64,000 bases of DNA from Streptomyces sp. SLBN-31 (GTDB lineage Bacteria; Actinomycetota; Actinomycetes; Streptomycetales; Streptomycetaceae), in assembly GCF_006715395.1 (NCBI RefSeq), contig NZ_VFNC01000001.1, positions 124,001 through 188,000 of the forward strand, read 5' to 3'. Within the stretch, counting starts at the first letter, position 1, and every line of letters starts with the position of its first letter. The notes under the pieces were generated by a model, which saw only the letters and a program-made list of their open reading frames with translations, was not told the origin of the DNA and ran no database searches. The position numbers and the translations under genes were made by a program. Of this stretch, positions 18,227-27,727 are shown piece by piece.

Positions 18227-19108
18227 CTACTCGGTCGCCGCGGCCGACGCCTGGGCCTCGCCGCGCCTGCGGATCTGGCGGAACGTGAACGTCTGCAGGT
18301 CGTCGCCGGTCGAGAACACCTTCGTGTCCTTGTTCGTGACGTCCTTGCCGTTCAGGAAGCCGCCGGTGGTGAAGTAGGCGTACCGGCCGTAGGAGTTGAC
18401 CGTCGTGCGGCAGGTCGCGGAGTTGCAGAAAGCCTTCACACCGCCGCCCGAGAGCGGCTTGACGAAGCCCTTCTTGTCCGCCGTGGCCTTGACCTTGGTC
18501 GCCTGGGCCTCCGTGTCGAACACGGCCACGCCGACCGTCACCGCGATGCCGTCCTTCTGGTACGTCACGCGCATCAGACGGGTGCACTTGTTGGCCGTGA
18601 GGAGATTCACGTAGGTGCCCTGCACGGCGGAGGCGCAGTTGTTGGTGTCGGCCGTGGGGCCCTTCTGATAGACCGTCGAGCCCATGGTCAGCCGCGCGCC
18701 CGGGAAGAGCAGGGTCGCGCTGAGCGGCGCCGTGTCCTTGGCCTTGCTGGAGATGAACTCCTTCGGGTCCAGTGGCGGCGGCGCGCTGGTCGGCGCGAAG
18801 GACGGGGCCGTGGCGGTGCTGCCCGGGATGGACGCGCTGGCCGGCAGGTTCGACGGGTTGCCGGACGCCTTGTTGTCGCCGTTCGCGGACACCACGGCCA
18901 TCGCGACGGCGGTGCCTATCGCGATGGTGGCGAGCGCCCCGCCGCCGATGAACAGCAGCCGGCGCCGCCTGTTGCGCGTCTCGGACGCCTCCGCGAGCGC
19001 CGCCCAGTCCGGGGTCTGGCCGTCACCGCCGCCGTTCCACGGCTGCTGGGAGTTCGGTTTCCAGGGATCCCATTGAGACTGGGGACCCCCCTGCTGCCCA
19101 AAGCTCAT
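18227..19108 (-). CDS. membrane-anchored secreted protein, unknown function
   Basis: 293 aa. A Gln/Pro/Gly-rich cytoplasmic N-terminus (about 50 residues) leads to one membrane helix (LLFIGGGALATIAIGTAVAMAVV, near 52-74), a Ser/Pro/Ala-rich linker, and an extracytoplasmic domain with four cysteines that may form two disulfides. I recognise no enzyme motif. It resembles small sensor- or substrate-binding-like proteins common in streptomycetes, but no function can be assigned. ATG 19108 is chosen; ATG 19117 is also in frame. It converges with truA and diverges from rplM. Confidence 0.85.
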   Translation of the reverse strand: MSFGQQGGPQSQWDPWKPNSQQPWNGGGDGQTPDWAALAEASETRNRRRRLLFIGGGALATIAIGTAVAMAVVSANGDNKASGNPSNLPASASIPGSTATAPSFAPTSAPPPLDPKEFISSKAKDTAPLSATLLFPGARLTMGSTVYQKGPTADTNNCASAVQGTYVNLLTANKCTRLMRVTYQKDGIAVTVGVAVFDTEAQATKVKATADKKGFVKPLSGGGVKAFCNSATCRTTVNSYGRYAYFTTGGFLNGKDVTNKDTKVFSTGDDLQTFTFRQIRRRGEAQASAAATE

Positions 19109-19433
19109 GGGGCGCATCTTAGACGGGGTACGGAGGGGGCCGGTGTGGCTCCGGCGAGGCTCCTGGGGACCTTTGTGACAGGGCCGTACATCTCGGCCGC
19201 GGATCGCCGCGGAGGGCTCGTTTTGACCCGCCAGGGGGCACCCCGGTATCCTGCATCTTCGTTGTGTATTGGCTCGCTCGTTCTCACGCGAGAGGCCCAT
19301 ACCTAGGTTCCCTGGAGCAGTTACCAGTGGGCGGCATACGGGCAGCGTCCCCGGCCATTGTCGTCCCCAGCTGCACGATCGCTTCAGTGATGCCATGTGT
19401 CAGCACCCATCCACTGAAGAAAAAGGCTGCGAA
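19109..19433. other. divergent intergenic region with rplM leader
   Basis: It holds the rplM promoter at 19223-19252 and a predicted 175-nt leader. The rest shows no coding bias. A ribosome-binding site of the GAAGAAAAAGG type precedes the rplM GTG. Confidence 0.6.
19223..19252 (+). promoter_or_regulatory. rplM promoter
   Basis: TTGACC (19223-19228) and TATCCT (19247-19252) are spaced 18 bp apart. Start near 19259 would leave about 175 nt before rplM, long enough for regulatory RNA structure. Confidence 0.65.
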
Positions 19434-19877
19434 GTGCGTACATACAGCCCCAAGCCCGGCGATGTGACTCGCCAGTGGCACGTCATCGACGCTCAGGACG
19501 TGGTCCTGGGCCGTCTGGCCACGACCGCCGCGTCCCTTCTCCGCGGCAAGCACAAGCCGATCTACGCGCCCCACGTCGACACCGGTGACTTCGTCATCAT
19601 CATCAACGCCGACAAGGTGCACCTGTCCGGCAACAAGCGGACCCAGAAGATGGCGTACCGCCACTCCGGCTACCCGGGTGGTCTGCGCTCCGTCCGTTAC
19701 GACGAGCTGCTGGACAAGAACCCCGAGAAGGCCATCGAGAAGGCCGTCAAGGGCATGCTCCCCAAGAACACGCTGGGCCGTCAGATGCTCTCGAAGCTGA
19801 AGGTCTACAAGGGTGACCAGCACCCGCACGGCGCGCAGCAGCCGCAGCCGTTCGAGATCACCCAGGTCGCGCAGTAA
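19434..19877 (+). CDS. rplM: 50S ribosomal protein L13
   Basis: 147 aa from GTG 19434. It carries the L13 motifs [19 protein letters not shown] and the C-terminal [21 protein letters not shown]13 is needed early in 50S assembly. The frame is open upstream, but only this start matches the conserved N-terminus ([10 protein letters not shown]). It forms a two-gene operon with rpsI, as in nearly all bacteria. Confidence 0.98.
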   Translation: MRTYSPKPGDVTRQWHVIDAQDVVLGRLATTAASLLRGKHKPIYAPHVDTGDFVIIINADKVHLSGNKRTQKMAYRHSGYPGGLRSVRYDELLDKNPEKAIEKAVKGMLPKNTLGRQMLSKLKVYKGDQHPHGAQQPQPFEITQVAQ

Positions 19878-19918
19878 GTCCGGCCACCCCTAAGCCTGAA
19901 GAGAATCTGAGGAGAATC

Positions 19919-20431
19919 GTGGCCGAGACCACTGCCGAGCAGCCGCTCGAAGAGCTTGACATCGACAGCTACACCACGGAGTCGGACGTCCCCGTCGAGG
20001 GCGAGTACACCTCCGAGTCCATGGCTTCCCGCTTCGGCGACCCGCAGCCGGCCGCCGGCCTGGGCCGTCGCAAGAACGCCATCGCCCGCGTCCGGATCGT
20101 CCCGGGCACCGGCAAGTGGAAGATCAACGGTCGCACCCTTGAGGACTACTTCCCGAACAAGGTGCACCAGCAGGAAGTCAACGAGCCCTTCAAGGTGCTC
20201 GAGCTCGAGGGTCGCTACGACGTCATCGCCCGCATCGCCGGTGGCGGTGTCTCCGGTCAGGCCGGTGCGCTCCGTCTCGGTGTCGCCCGCGCGCTGAACG
20301 AGGCCGACGTCGACAACAACCGCGGCCCGCTCAAGAAGGCCGGCTTCCTCCGCCGCGACGACCGTGCGGTCGAGCGCAAGAAGGCCGGTCTGAAGAAGGC
20401 CCGCAAGGCCCCGCAGTACAGCAAGCGCTAA
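19919..20431 (+). CDS. rpsI: 30S ribosomal protein S9 with N-terminal extension
   Basis: 170 aa from GTG with GAGGAG upstream. The S9 core starts near residue 45 ([16 protein letters not shown]) and ends with the invariant basic tail [12 protein letters not shown] that touches P-site tRNA. The first 40 or so residues form an acidic Thr/Glu-rich extension typical of actinobacteria. It is 41 bp downstream of rplM and is followed by a terminator. Confidence 0.98.
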   Translation: MAETTAEQPLEELDIDSYTTESDVPVEGEYTSESMASRFGDPQPAAGLGRRKNAIARVRIVPGTGKWKINGRTLEDYFPNKVHQQEVNEPFKVLELEGRYDVIARIAGGGVSGQAGALRLGVARALNEADVDNNRGPLKKAGFLRRDDRAVERKKAGLKKARKAPQYSKR

Positions 20432-20458
20432 TCACCAGCTGCCTGCACGTACTCCGAA

Positions 20459-20501
20459 CGCCCCGGCGGCACGCCACAGTGCCGACCGGGGCGTTCGTTT
20501 A
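20459..20501 (+). terminator. rplM-rpsI terminator
   Basis: CGCCCCGG/CCGGGGCG (20459-20466/20486-20493) enclose a second stem GGCAC/GTGCC. The T-rich tail TTCGTTTA follows, making this the most conventional intrinsic terminator in the window. Confidence 0.85.
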
Positions 20502-20522
20502 TCACCGGCGTGGGCGTATAAC
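20494..20522 (+). promoter_or_regulatory. candidate glmM promoter
   Basis: TTCGTT (20494-20499), 17 bp, TATAAC (20517-20522). The -35 box lies in the T-tract of the preceding terminator. The -10 box is good but the -35 is weak. Confidence 0.35.
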
Positions 20523-20598
20523 GGCACAAGACGCTCAGAAGCTTGTGTGATCTGATGCCGGTACGTCTGCAACAGCTGACGCTTTCTCAGGAGGACAA

Positions 20599-21957
20599 GT
20601 GGGACGACTCTTCGGCACGGACGGCGTGCGGGGCGTCGCCAACGCGGATCTGACCGCCGAGATGGCACTCGGTCTGTCGGTGGCGGCGGCGCACGTGCTG
20701 GCCGAGGCGGGTACGTTCGAGGGCCACCGGCCCACGGCGGTCGTCGGACGCGATCCGCGTGCGTCCGGGGAGTTCCTTGAGGCCGCGGTGGTCGCGGGTC
20801 TCGCGAGCGCCGGCGTCGACGTGCTGCGGGTCGGTGTGCTGCCCACGCCCGCCGTCGCCTACCTCACCGGCGCGCTCGGCGCCGACCTGGGCGTCATGCT
20901 CTCCGCCAGCCACAACGCCATGCCCGACAACGGCGTCAAGTTCTTCGCCCGCGGGGGCCACAAGCTGGCCGACGAGCTGGAGGACAGGATCGAGGCGGTG
21001 TACGACGCCCACCGGCACGGGGAGCCGTGGGAGCGGCCGACCGGCGCGGGCGTGGGTCGGGTACGGACCTACGACGAGGGGTTCGACCAGTACGTCGCCC
21101 ACCTCATCGCCGTACTGCCCAACCGGCTGGACGGGCTGAGGATCGTCCTGGACGAGGCGCACGGCGCCGCGGCACGGGTGTCGCCGGAGGCGTTCTCGCG
21201 GGCCGGAGCCGAGGTCGTCACGATCGGGACCGAGCCGGACGGGCTGAACATCAACGACGGGTGCGGGTCCACCCACCTGGACAAGCTGAAGGCGGCCGTC
21301 GTCGAGCACGGGGCCGCGCTGGGCATCGCCCACGACGGCGACGCCGACCGGTGCCTGGCCGTGGACCACACGGGCGCCGAGGTCGACGGCGACCAGATCC
21401 TGGCCGTGCTCGCGCTCGACATGCGGGAACGCTCGGTGCTGCGCTCCGACACCGTGGTCGCCACCGTCATGTCCAACCTGGGCTTCAAGCTCGCGCTGGA
21501 GCGGGAGGGGCTCAAGCTCGTCCAGACGGCGGTGGGGGACCGGTACGTCCTGGAGGAGATGAAGCAGCACGGGTACGCGCTCGGCGGCGAGCAGTCCGGG
21601 CACGTGATCATCCTCGATCACGCGACGACCGGGGACGGGACGCTGACCGGGCTGATGCTGGCCGCTCGGGTCGCTCGGACCGGGCGGTCGCTGCAGGAGC
21701 TCGCGTCCGTCATGGAGCGGCTGCCCCAGGTGCTGATCAATGTGCCGGACGTGGACAGGTCCAGGGTCGCCACGTCGGCCGAGCTGGCGTCCGCCGTCGC
21801 CGAGGCCGAGCGGGAACTCGGTTCCACCGGGCGGGTGCTGCTGCGGCCGTCGGGGACGGAGCCGCTGGTGCGGGTGATGGTGGAGGCGGCGGACATCGAG
21901 CAGGCTCGGTCCGTGGCGGGGCGGCTCGCTGACGCGGTGAAGTCGGCTCTAGGGTAG
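20599..21957 (+). CDS. glmM: phosphoglucosamine mutase
   Basis: 452 aa from GTG with AGGAGG upstream. It converts glucosamine-6-phosphate to glucosamine-1-phosphate for peptidoglycan precursor synthesis. The phosphoserine loop is [12 protein letters not shown], with S104 as the phosphorylated residue. The metal site is DGDADR and the C-terminal phosphate-binding loop is [10 protein letters not shown]. glmS, which makes its substrate, lies 2.2 kb downstream. Confidence 0.97.
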   Translation: MGRLFGTDGVRGVANADLTAEMALGLSVAAAHVLAEAGTFEGHRPTAVVGRDPRASGEFLEAAVVAGLASAGVDVLRVGVLPTPAVAYLTGALGADLGVMLSASHNAMPDNGVKFFARGGHKLADELEDRIEAVYDAHRHGEPWERPTGAGVGRVRTYDEGFDQYVAHLIAVLPNRLDGLRIVLDEAHGAAARVSPEAFSRAGAEVVTIGTEPDGLNINDGCGSTHLDKLKAAVVEHGAALGIAHDGDADRCLAVDHTGAEVDGDQILAVLALDMRERSVLRSDTVVATVMSNLGFKLALEREGLKLVQTAVGDRYVLEEMKQHGYALGGEQSGHVIILDHATTGDGTLTGLMLAARVARTGRSLQELASVMERLPQVLINVPDVDRSRVATSAELASAVAEAERELGSTGRVLLRPSGTEPLVRVMVEAADIEQARSVAGRLADAVKSALG

Positions 21958-21993
21958 GTCGCCGGGTTCGGGGTGGGGGTTCTGTGCGGTGCG

Positions 21994-22068
21994 GGCTGCG
22001 GGTGCGTTGTGGCTTGTCGCGCCCGCGCGGCGGAGCCGCATATCGAGCAGAGCCCCGCGCCCCTAGGC
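21994..22068 (+). repeat. dispersed intergenic repeat, copy 3 (long variant)
   Basis: It shares GGCTGCGGGTGCGTTGTGGCT with copy 4 and the end CCCCGCGCCCCT with all copies. Between them an extra segment of about 23 nt (CGCGCGGCGGAGCCGCATAT and flanks) is inserted after GTCGCGC. Its right end overlaps the stop codon of the convergent DUF389 gene. Confidence 0.8.
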
Positions 22069-23013
22069 GTTGCCCTGCCGGGCGTTGGAGCGTCCGCGTT
22101 GCCTGGACCAGAGCCATTTCTGGGTGAGTAGGGTCAGGGTGCCCGCCAGGACGATGCCCAGGAGGTTCAGCAGGAGCTGTTCCGAGGAACGCATCGCCTG
22201 GTTGGTGTCGCTGTAGATCAGGGCCACCGCCGCGTTGGCGGCGGCCGGGACCGTCGTCACGGAGATGGCGACGCCGACCAGGGCGCCCGATTTCGCGGAG
22301 GTCAGGGAGAGGGTGCCCGCCGCGCCCGCCAGGACCGCGACCACGAACGAGAACCAGTCCGGGGCGTAGATGAAGCCCGTGTTGGGCCGCTTCGCCTCCA
22401 GCTGGGCCTTGGTGAACAAGCCGACCGCGTCCATGAACAGGCTGAAGCCGGCCGTCAGCAGCATCGCCGCGGCGAAGCCCACCAGCAGCGCGACCAGTGA
22501 CCGCAGCGCCAGGCGCGGGGCGCGCTGCACGATCGCCGTGCAGATGCCGGCGAGGGGCCCGAACTCCGGGCCGACCGCCATCGCGCCCACGATGAGGATC
22601 GCGTTGTCCAGGACGACACCGCAGGCCGCGATCATCGTGGCGAGCGTGATGAACGCGAGGTAGGTGGCGGAGAGCGTCGACTCCTCGTGGGTGGCGTCGG
22701 TGAGGTGCTCCCACAGGACGGCGTCCGCGCCCTCGCCCGGGGCCTCCGCCTCCGCCTTGTCGGCCCGCCTGGACAGCGACAGGTCGATGTTCTCGACGGC
22801 GATCGAACCGGTGTGGTCCAGGCCCAACTCCTGCAGACCTGTGAGGAGTTCGTCGCCGGCCTCGCGGGCCACGTCGCACATCACGACGTCTCCCGCGGGG
22901 TTGCGGGCGGCTCCGGGGACGACGACGAGGTGTGTCGTGCCGACCGTCTTCTCGATCAGGCGGACCACGTCGTCCGTCCTGTCGGACGGTGTGATCAGGC
23001 GCAGGTGCAGCAT
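22063..23013 (-). CDS. DUF389 family membrane protein
   Basis: 316 aa. The first 85 residues form a soluble domain with a ferredoxin-like pattern (LHLRLITPSDRTDDVVRLIE). The rest has about six membrane helices with the family signature GAMAVGPEFGPLAGICTAIV near residue 140. DUF389 proteins are widespread integral membrane proteins without a firm function. The TAG stop lies inside the intergenic repeat. It begins 16 bp after the coaA stop; a TAGTCT hexamer ends 6 nt before its ATG, so the gene may have a leaderless mRNA. Confidence 0.85.
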   Translation of the reverse strand: MLHLRLITPSDRTDDVVRLIEKTVGTTHLVVVPGAARNPAGDVVMCDVAREAGDELLTGLQELGLDHTGSIAVENIDLSLSRRADKAEAEAPGEGADAVLWEHLTDATHEESTLSATYLAFITLATMIAACGVVLDNAILIVGAMAVGPEFGPLAGICTAIVQRAPRLALRSLVALLVGFAAAMLLTAGFSLFMDAVGLFTKAQLEAKRPNTGFIYAPDWFSFVVAVLAGAAGTLSLTSAKSGALVGVAISVTTVPAAANAAVALIYSDTNQAMRSSEQLLLNLLGIVLAGTLTLLTQKWLWSRQRGRSNARQGNA

Positions 23014-23029
23014 GGGCGCAGACTAACGG

Positions 23030-24019
23030 TCAGAGCTTGCGCAGCCGCAGCCGCTGCACCTTGTGGTCCGGGCCCTTGCGCAGCACCAGGGTGGCGCGGC
23101 CACGGGTGGGGGCGATGTTCTCCACCAGATTGGGCTTGTTGATGGTGCGCCACTGGGTGCGGGCGTAGTCGAGGGCCTCCTCCTCGGAGACCTGGGTGTA
23201 CTTGCGGAAGTACGAGTTGGGGTCCTGGAACGCCGTCTGGCGCAGCTTCTTGAAGCGGTTGAGGTACCAGCTCTCGACGTCCTCGGCGCCCGCGTCGACG
23301 TACACGCTGAAGTCGAAGTAGTCGGCGAGGCCGACGCGGGTGCGGCCATCCTTGCCGGGGAGGGCGGGCTGGAGGACGTTCAGGCCCTCGACGATCAGGA
23401 TGTCGGGCCGGCGGACGACGAGCTTCTCGTCCGGGACGATGTCGTAGATGAGGTGGGAGTAGACGGGCGCGGTGACCTCGTCCTTGCCCGCCTTGACGTC
23501 GGCGACGAACCGGGTCAGGGCCCGGCGGTCGTACGACTCCGGGAATCCCTTCCTCGACATCAGCCCGCGGGCCCGGAGCTCCTTGGTCGGCAGCAGGAAG
23601 CCGTCGGTGGTGACGCGCTCGACGCGCGGGTGCTCGGGCCAGCGGGAGAGCAGGGCCTGCAGCAGTCGGGCGACGGTCGACTTGCCGCAGGCCACCGAGC
23701 CGGCGATCCCTATCACGAAGGGGGTGCCGGACTGGGAGCCCTGTTCGCCGAGGAAGGTGTTCAGGGCGCTTCTGAGGCCGTCGGTGGCCCCCACGTACAG
23801 GTTGAGGAGGCGGGACAGCGGGAGGTAGATGTCCCGCACCTCGTCGAGGTCGATGACATCGCCGAGGCCGCGCACCTTCTCGACCTCCTCGGCGGTCAGC
23901 GGCAGCGGCGTCTTGTCCCGCAGCGCGCTCCACTCGGAACGGGTGAGGTCGACGAAAGGAGTCGCCTCCGGCCCTCGCCGGTGGGCGCTCCGGGGCATCG
24001 AGTTGACCGGAGAGATCAC
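23030..24019 (-). CDS. coaA: type I pantothenate kinase
   Basis: 329 aa from GTG 24019 (ATG 23998 is an in-frame alternative). It phosphorylates pantothenate in the first step of coenzyme A synthesis. The Walker A motif [12 protein letters not shown] is near residue 105, and downstream elements include KGFPESYD and [11 protein letters not shown]. It diverges from glmS across 143 bp. Confidence 0.96.
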   Translation of the reverse strand: MISPVNSMPRSAHRRGPEATPFVDLTRSEWSALRDKTPLPLTAEEVEKVRGLGDVIDLDEVRDIYLPLSRLLNLYVGATDGLRSALNTFLGEQGSQSGTPFVIGIAGSVACGKSTVARLLQALLSRWPEHPRVERVTTDGFLLPTKELRARGLMSRKGFPESYDRRALTRFVADVKAGKDEVTAPVYSHLIYDIVPDEKLVVRRPDILIVEGLNVLQPALPGKDGRTRVGLADYFDFSVYVDAGAEDVESWYLNRFKKLRQTAFQDPNSYFRKYTQVSEEEALDYARTQWRTINKPNLVENIAPTRGRATLVLRKGPDHKVQRLRLRKL

Positions 24020-24149
24020 AGTCCATTGTTAACGGAGTTTGAACCGGATGGCGGGTGGGGTGCGTCACGCTCTTTCCGCAGGGTTCGTATGGCGGTGGGA
24101 ATTTCCGAATCCGGGCACGCTGAGCCTCTTTCGGGCGCCGGTTCGCCCG

Positions 24150-24163
24150 TAGGCTGCCGCCCA
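24150..24163 (+). promoter_or_regulatory. glmS -10 box, probable leaderless start
   Basis: TAGGCT (24150-24155) ends 7 nt before the glmS ATG and no Shine-Dalgarno sequence lies between. The transcript would begin at or next to the start codon. No clear -35 box was found. Confidence 0.4.
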
Positions 24164-26010
24164 TGTGCGGAATCGTGGGATACGTGGGGTCGCAGTCGGC
24201 GCTGGATGTCGTGATGGCCGGACTGAAGCGGCTGGAGTACCGGGGGTACGACTCGGCGGGTGTCGCCGTGCTGGCGGACGGGGGGCTGGCGGCCGCGAAG
24301 AAGGCCGGGAAGCTGGTGAACCTCGAGAAGGAGCTGGTGGACCGGCCGCTGCCGACGGGTTCCACAGGGATCGGGCACACCCGCTGGGCCACGCACGGCG
24401 GGCCGACCGACGCGAATGCCCACCCCCATCTCGACAACGCGGGCCGGGTCTCGGTCGTCCACAACGGGATCATCGAGAACTTCGCGGTGCTGCGGGCCGA
24501 GCTGGAGGAGCGGGGGCACGAGCTGGCCTCCGAGACCGACACCGAGGTGGTCGCGCACCTGATCGCGGAGGAGTTCTCCGCCTGCGCGGACCTGGCGGAG
24601 GCGATGCGGCTGGTGTGCCGGCGGCTGGAGGGGGCGTTCACGCTGGTCGCGGTGCACGCCGACGAGCCGGACGTGGTGGTGGGGGCCCGGCGGAACTCGC
24701 CGCTGGTCGTCGGCGTCGGCGAGGGCGAGGCGTTCCTGGCCTCCGACGTCGCCGCGTTCATCGCGCACACGCGCTCCGCGATCGAGCTGGGCCAGGACCA
24801 GGTCGTTGAGCTGCGCCGCGACGGGGTGACGGTGACCGGCTTCGACGGGCGTCCGGCCGAAGTGCGCTCGTACCACGTCGACTGGGACGCGTCGGCCGCC
24901 GAGAAGGGCGGCTACGACTACTTCATGCTCAAGGAGATCGCCGAGCAGCCCAAGGCGGTCGCCGACACGCTGCTGGGGCGCATCGACGCCGCGGGCTCGC
25001 TGACGCTGGACGAGGTGCGGATCTCCGACGCCGAGCTGCGGGAGGTCGACAAGGTCGTCATCGTCGCGTGCGGTACGGCCTTCCACGCCGGGCTGATCGC
25101 CAAGTACGCCATCGAGCACTGGACGCGGATCCCCTGCGAGGTGGAGCTGGCGAGCGAGTTCCGGTACCGGGACCCGATCCTGGGGGCGCGCTCGCTGGTG
25201 ATCGCGATCTCGCAGTCCGGGGAGACCATGGACACGCTGATGGCGTTGCGGCACGCGCGGCAGCAGGGGTCCAAGGTGCTGGCGATCTGCAACACGAACG
25301 GGTCGACGATTCCGCGCGAGTCGGACGCGGTGCTGTACACGCACGCCGGTCCGGAGGTGGCGGTCGCCTCGACGAAGGCCTTCCTGACGCAGCTGGTGGC
25401 GTGCTACCTGGTGGCGCTGTACCTGGGGCAGGTGCGCGGCACCAAGTGGGGCGACGAGATCACCGCCGTCATCCGGGACCTGTCCCAGATCTCCGGCGAG
25501 GTCGAGCGGGTGCTCGAGACCATGGAGCCGGTACGGGCGCTGGCGCGCACCCTGGCCCACAAGAACACGGTGCTGTTCCTGGGGCGGCACGTGGGCTACC
25601 CGGTGGCGCTGGAGGGCGCGCTGAAGCTGAAGGAGCTCGCCTACATGCACGCGGAGGGGTTCGCGGCGGGGGAGCTGAAGCACGGCCCGATCGCTCTCAT
25701 CGAGGAGGACCTGCCGGTGGTGGTGGTCGTGCCGTCACCGCGCGGGCGTTCCGTCCTCCACGACAAGATCGTCTCCAACATCCAGGAGATCCGGGCCCGG
25801 GGTGCGCGGACGATCGTCATCGCGGAGGAGGGCGACGAGGCGGTGGTGCCGTACGCCGACCACCTCATCCGCATCCCGGTGACGCCGACTCTGCTGCAGC
25901 CGCTGGTGGCGACGGTGCCGCTGCAGGTGTTCGCCTGCGAACTGGCGACGGCCCGCGGCAACGAGGTGGACCAGCCGCGGAACCTGGCGAAGTCGGTGAC
26001 GGTGGAGTAG
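24163..26010 (+). CDS. glmS: glutamine-fructose-6-phosphate aminotransferase (isomerising)
   Basis: 615 aa. The N-terminal glutaminase domain starts MCGIVGYVG, so Cys2 is the catalytic nucleophile after Met removal. Two SIS domains (about 290-430 and 460-600) bind fructose-6-phosphate and the protein ends KSVTVE, the conserved tail that closes the active site. It makes glucosamine-6-phosphate, which GlmM (upstream) uses. It diverges from coaA. Confidence 0.97.
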   Translation: MCGIVGYVGSQSALDVVMAGLKRLEYRGYDSAGVAVLADGGLAAAKKAGKLVNLEKELVDRPLPTGSTGIGHTRWATHGGPTDANAHPHLDNAGRVSVVHNGIIENFAVLRAELEERGHELASETDTEVVAHLIAEEFSACADLAEAMRLVCRRLEGAFTLVAVHADEPDVVVGARRNSPLVVGVGEGEAFLASDVAAFIAHTRSAIELGQDQVVELRRDGVTVTGFDGRPAEVRSYHVDWDASAAEKGGYDYFMLKEIAEQPKAVADTLLGRIDAAGSLTLDEVRISDAELREVDKVVIVACGTAFHAGLIAKYAIEHWTRIPCEVELASEFRYRDPILGARSLVIAISQSGETMDTLMALRHARQQGSKVLAICNTNGSTIPRESDAVLYTHAGPEVAVASTKAFLTQLVACYLVALYLGQVRGTKWGDEITAVIRDLSQISGEVERVLETMEPVRALARTLAHKNTVLFLGRHVGYPVALEGALKLKELAYMHAEGFAAGELKHGPIALIEEDLPVVVVVPSPRGRSVLHDKIVSNIQEIRARGARTIVIAEEGDEAVVPYADHLIRIPVTPTLLQPLVATVPLQVFACELATARGNEVDQPRNLAKSVTVE

Positions 26011-26017
26011 GCGGTGT

Positions 26018-26590
26018 TCAGGAGCGCCGGTCGGGAGCGCCCTTGCCGCTCAGGTACGTCCGGTACGTGATGCGCATGAGCAGGATGCCCGGAACGACCG
26101 CCGGGAGAAGTCGGTTCCACCGCGGGGCGGCGGACTCGGCCAGGTGGACGGCGGTGAGCAGGACGCCCGCCCCGAACACCACGTCCACGCCCAGCATGAG
26201 CAGGAGTCCGAGGGACCACGTCCAGGCCCTCTCCTCCTTCGCCTCCTTCGGGGTCTCGGCGGTCGGCGCGGCGGGCCTGCGTTCTCGCGGCCGGGGGATC
26301 TCCTCCTCCTTGCGCGCCCGCAGCGGGACCACCGCCTCGGCGGGCACGGCCGCGTCCAGTACGGCGATCCGCTCGGGGCTGACGTCGCCGTACAGGGTCG
26401 GCTCCACGGCCACGCGGAAGCCGTCGAGGCCGGTCAGGTACCGGGCCCCGTCGGGGCGGGTGGTCATCGCGGCGCACGCGTCGTACCGGACGGTGACCAG
26501 GCCGCCGGGCAGCGACAGCGTCACACCGGTGTCCCCGATGACCAGCGTGACGTCGTCGTCCTCCAGCGACGGGTGCAGGGTGCCGGACAC
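26018..26590 (-). pseudogene. 5'-truncated membrane protein gene, unknown function
   Basis: 190 aa if started at GTG 26590. The frame, with protein-like composition (TIRAGLTPAPQYSPTG), stays open upstream of that GTG to about 26650, which suggests the original N-terminus lay further away and has been lost. The C-terminal half has a Pro/Glu/Arg-rich linker and two hydrophobic segments. It may be the tail of a larger protein, possibly an M16-type peptidase by faint memory of a similar tail; this is unverified. It follows directly the broken gene at 26631-27113. Confidence 0.55.
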
Positions 26591-26630
26591 CCCGGTCGGC
26601 GAGTACTGCGGGGCCGGGGTCAGGCCCGCC

Positions 26631-27113
26631 CGGATGGTGTTCCGAGAGCCGGTCGTAACGCCGCCGCGCCTCGGACTGCCCCAGCTCCAGGCCGCGGGCG
26701 GTCAGCAGCCGGGCGGTCCAGGCGGGGCCGTACTCCGGGTGCTCCGCGCACACCTCGATCAGCAGCAGCTCGGCCCTGCGCAGCCAGTCGTGGAACTGGG
26801 CGAACTGGTCCCGCGAGACCTGCTCGGCCCGGACGCCGCCGCGGATGTGCCAGCCGATGCGGGTGTACCGCTCCGCGAGGAGGGTGCGGGGGAGCGGGTC
26901 GGCGGGCTGCGCCTTCACGGCCCGCTCCAGATACGCCTCCGTCCGCTCCACGTTCGCGAGGAGGCCCGCGGCGAACGAGACGTCGGCGGCGCGATCCCCG
27001 ATCCCCGCGAAGAAGGCCTGGGTGCCCGCCCAGTCGTCGTCCCACGCGGCGGCACGCAGCGGCGCGAGCCCGGGCAGGGCGTCGAACGGATCACTCACGG
27101 TGCTTTCGCCCAT
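26631..27113 (-). pseudogene. 3'-truncated helical-repeat protein gene (DUF4034-like)
   Basis: The first 161 codons encode an alpha-helical, TPR-like protein (ERTEAYLERAVKAQPADPLPRTLL and LRRAELLLIEVCAEHPEYG). After RRRYDRLSEHHPG, near 26631, the sequence stops looking like this family: the same frame then runs antisense through unrelated DNA to 25641, while a different frame takes over the coding signal. GTG 27098 may be the true start (SDPFDALPGL). The family assignment is from memory. It looks like one partner of a deletion fusion. Confidence 0.6.
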
Positions 27114-27284
27114 GCGGGCGCACCCTTGACCGGTCGATGAGAACGCGTGAACTGGCCCCCCAGGCGCGCGAGGCTTCGCAGGCTAGCAGGGGGTGTGACG
27201 GGACGGGACCGAGATTTCGCGGAGCGCTACGGCCTGACGGGCGGCGCGAGTTGACCTGGTTCCGGCGGGGGCCGTCCGGCGCCC

Positions 27285-27298
27285 TAAGGTGCTCGGCA
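27285..27298 (+). promoter_or_regulatory. acpS -10 box, probable leaderless start
   Basis: TAAGGT (27285-27290) ends 7 nt before the acpS ATG and no ribosome-binding site is present. A TTGACC at 27251 is 28 bp away, too far for a normal -35 box. Confidence 0.35.
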
Positions 27299-27669
27299 TG
27301 AGCATCATCGGGGTCGGTATCGACGTGGCCGAGATCGAGCGCTTCGAGGCGTCGCTGAAGCGTACGCCCGGGATGGCTGAACGGCTGTTCGTGCGGGACG
27401 AGTTGCTGTTGCCGAGCGGGGAGCGCCGCGGGGTCGCCTCGCTCGCCGCCCGGTTCGCCGCCAAGGAGGCCCTCGCCAAGGCGCTCGGCGCACCGGCCGG
27501 GCTGCTGTGGACCGATGCCGAGGTGTACGTCGAGGACAGCGGGCGGCCCCGGCTGCGGGTGAGGGGGAGCGTGGCGGCGAAGGCGGCGGAGCTGGGAGTG
27601 CGGTCCTGGCACGTGTCGTTGAGCCATGACGCGGGGGTGGCGTCGGCAGTGGTGATCGCGGAGGGCTAG
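27298..27669 (+). CDS. acpS: holo-[acyl-carrier-protein] synthase
   Basis: 123 aa, the usual length of AcpS. It transfers 4'-phosphopantetheine from CoA to acyl carrier proteins. The two signatures are [12 protein letters not shown] at residues 5-16 and [14 protein letters not shown] near 50, plus [10 protein letters not shown]. CoA comes from the pathway begun by coaA nearby. It is followed by nnrE/D after 57 bp. Confidence 0.97.
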   Translation: MSIIGVGIDVAEIERFEASLKRTPGMAERLFVRDELLLPSGERRGVASLAARFAAKEALAKALGAPAGLLWTDAEVYVEDSGRPRLRVRGSVAAKAAELGVRSWHVSLSHDAGVASAVVIAEG

Positions 27670-27713
27670 GACCCTTCCGCGTGGGGCGAGTGCGGGCTGC
27701 GGGGGGTTCGGGG

Positions 27714-27727
27714 CAGACTCGGGCGCA
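27714..27727 (+). promoter_or_regulatory. nnrE/D -10-like box near the start codon
   Basis: CAGACT (27714-27719) lies 7 nt before the ATG with no ribosome-binding site between. It is weaker than the other leaderless candidates because the first base is C rather than T. Confidence 0.25.
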
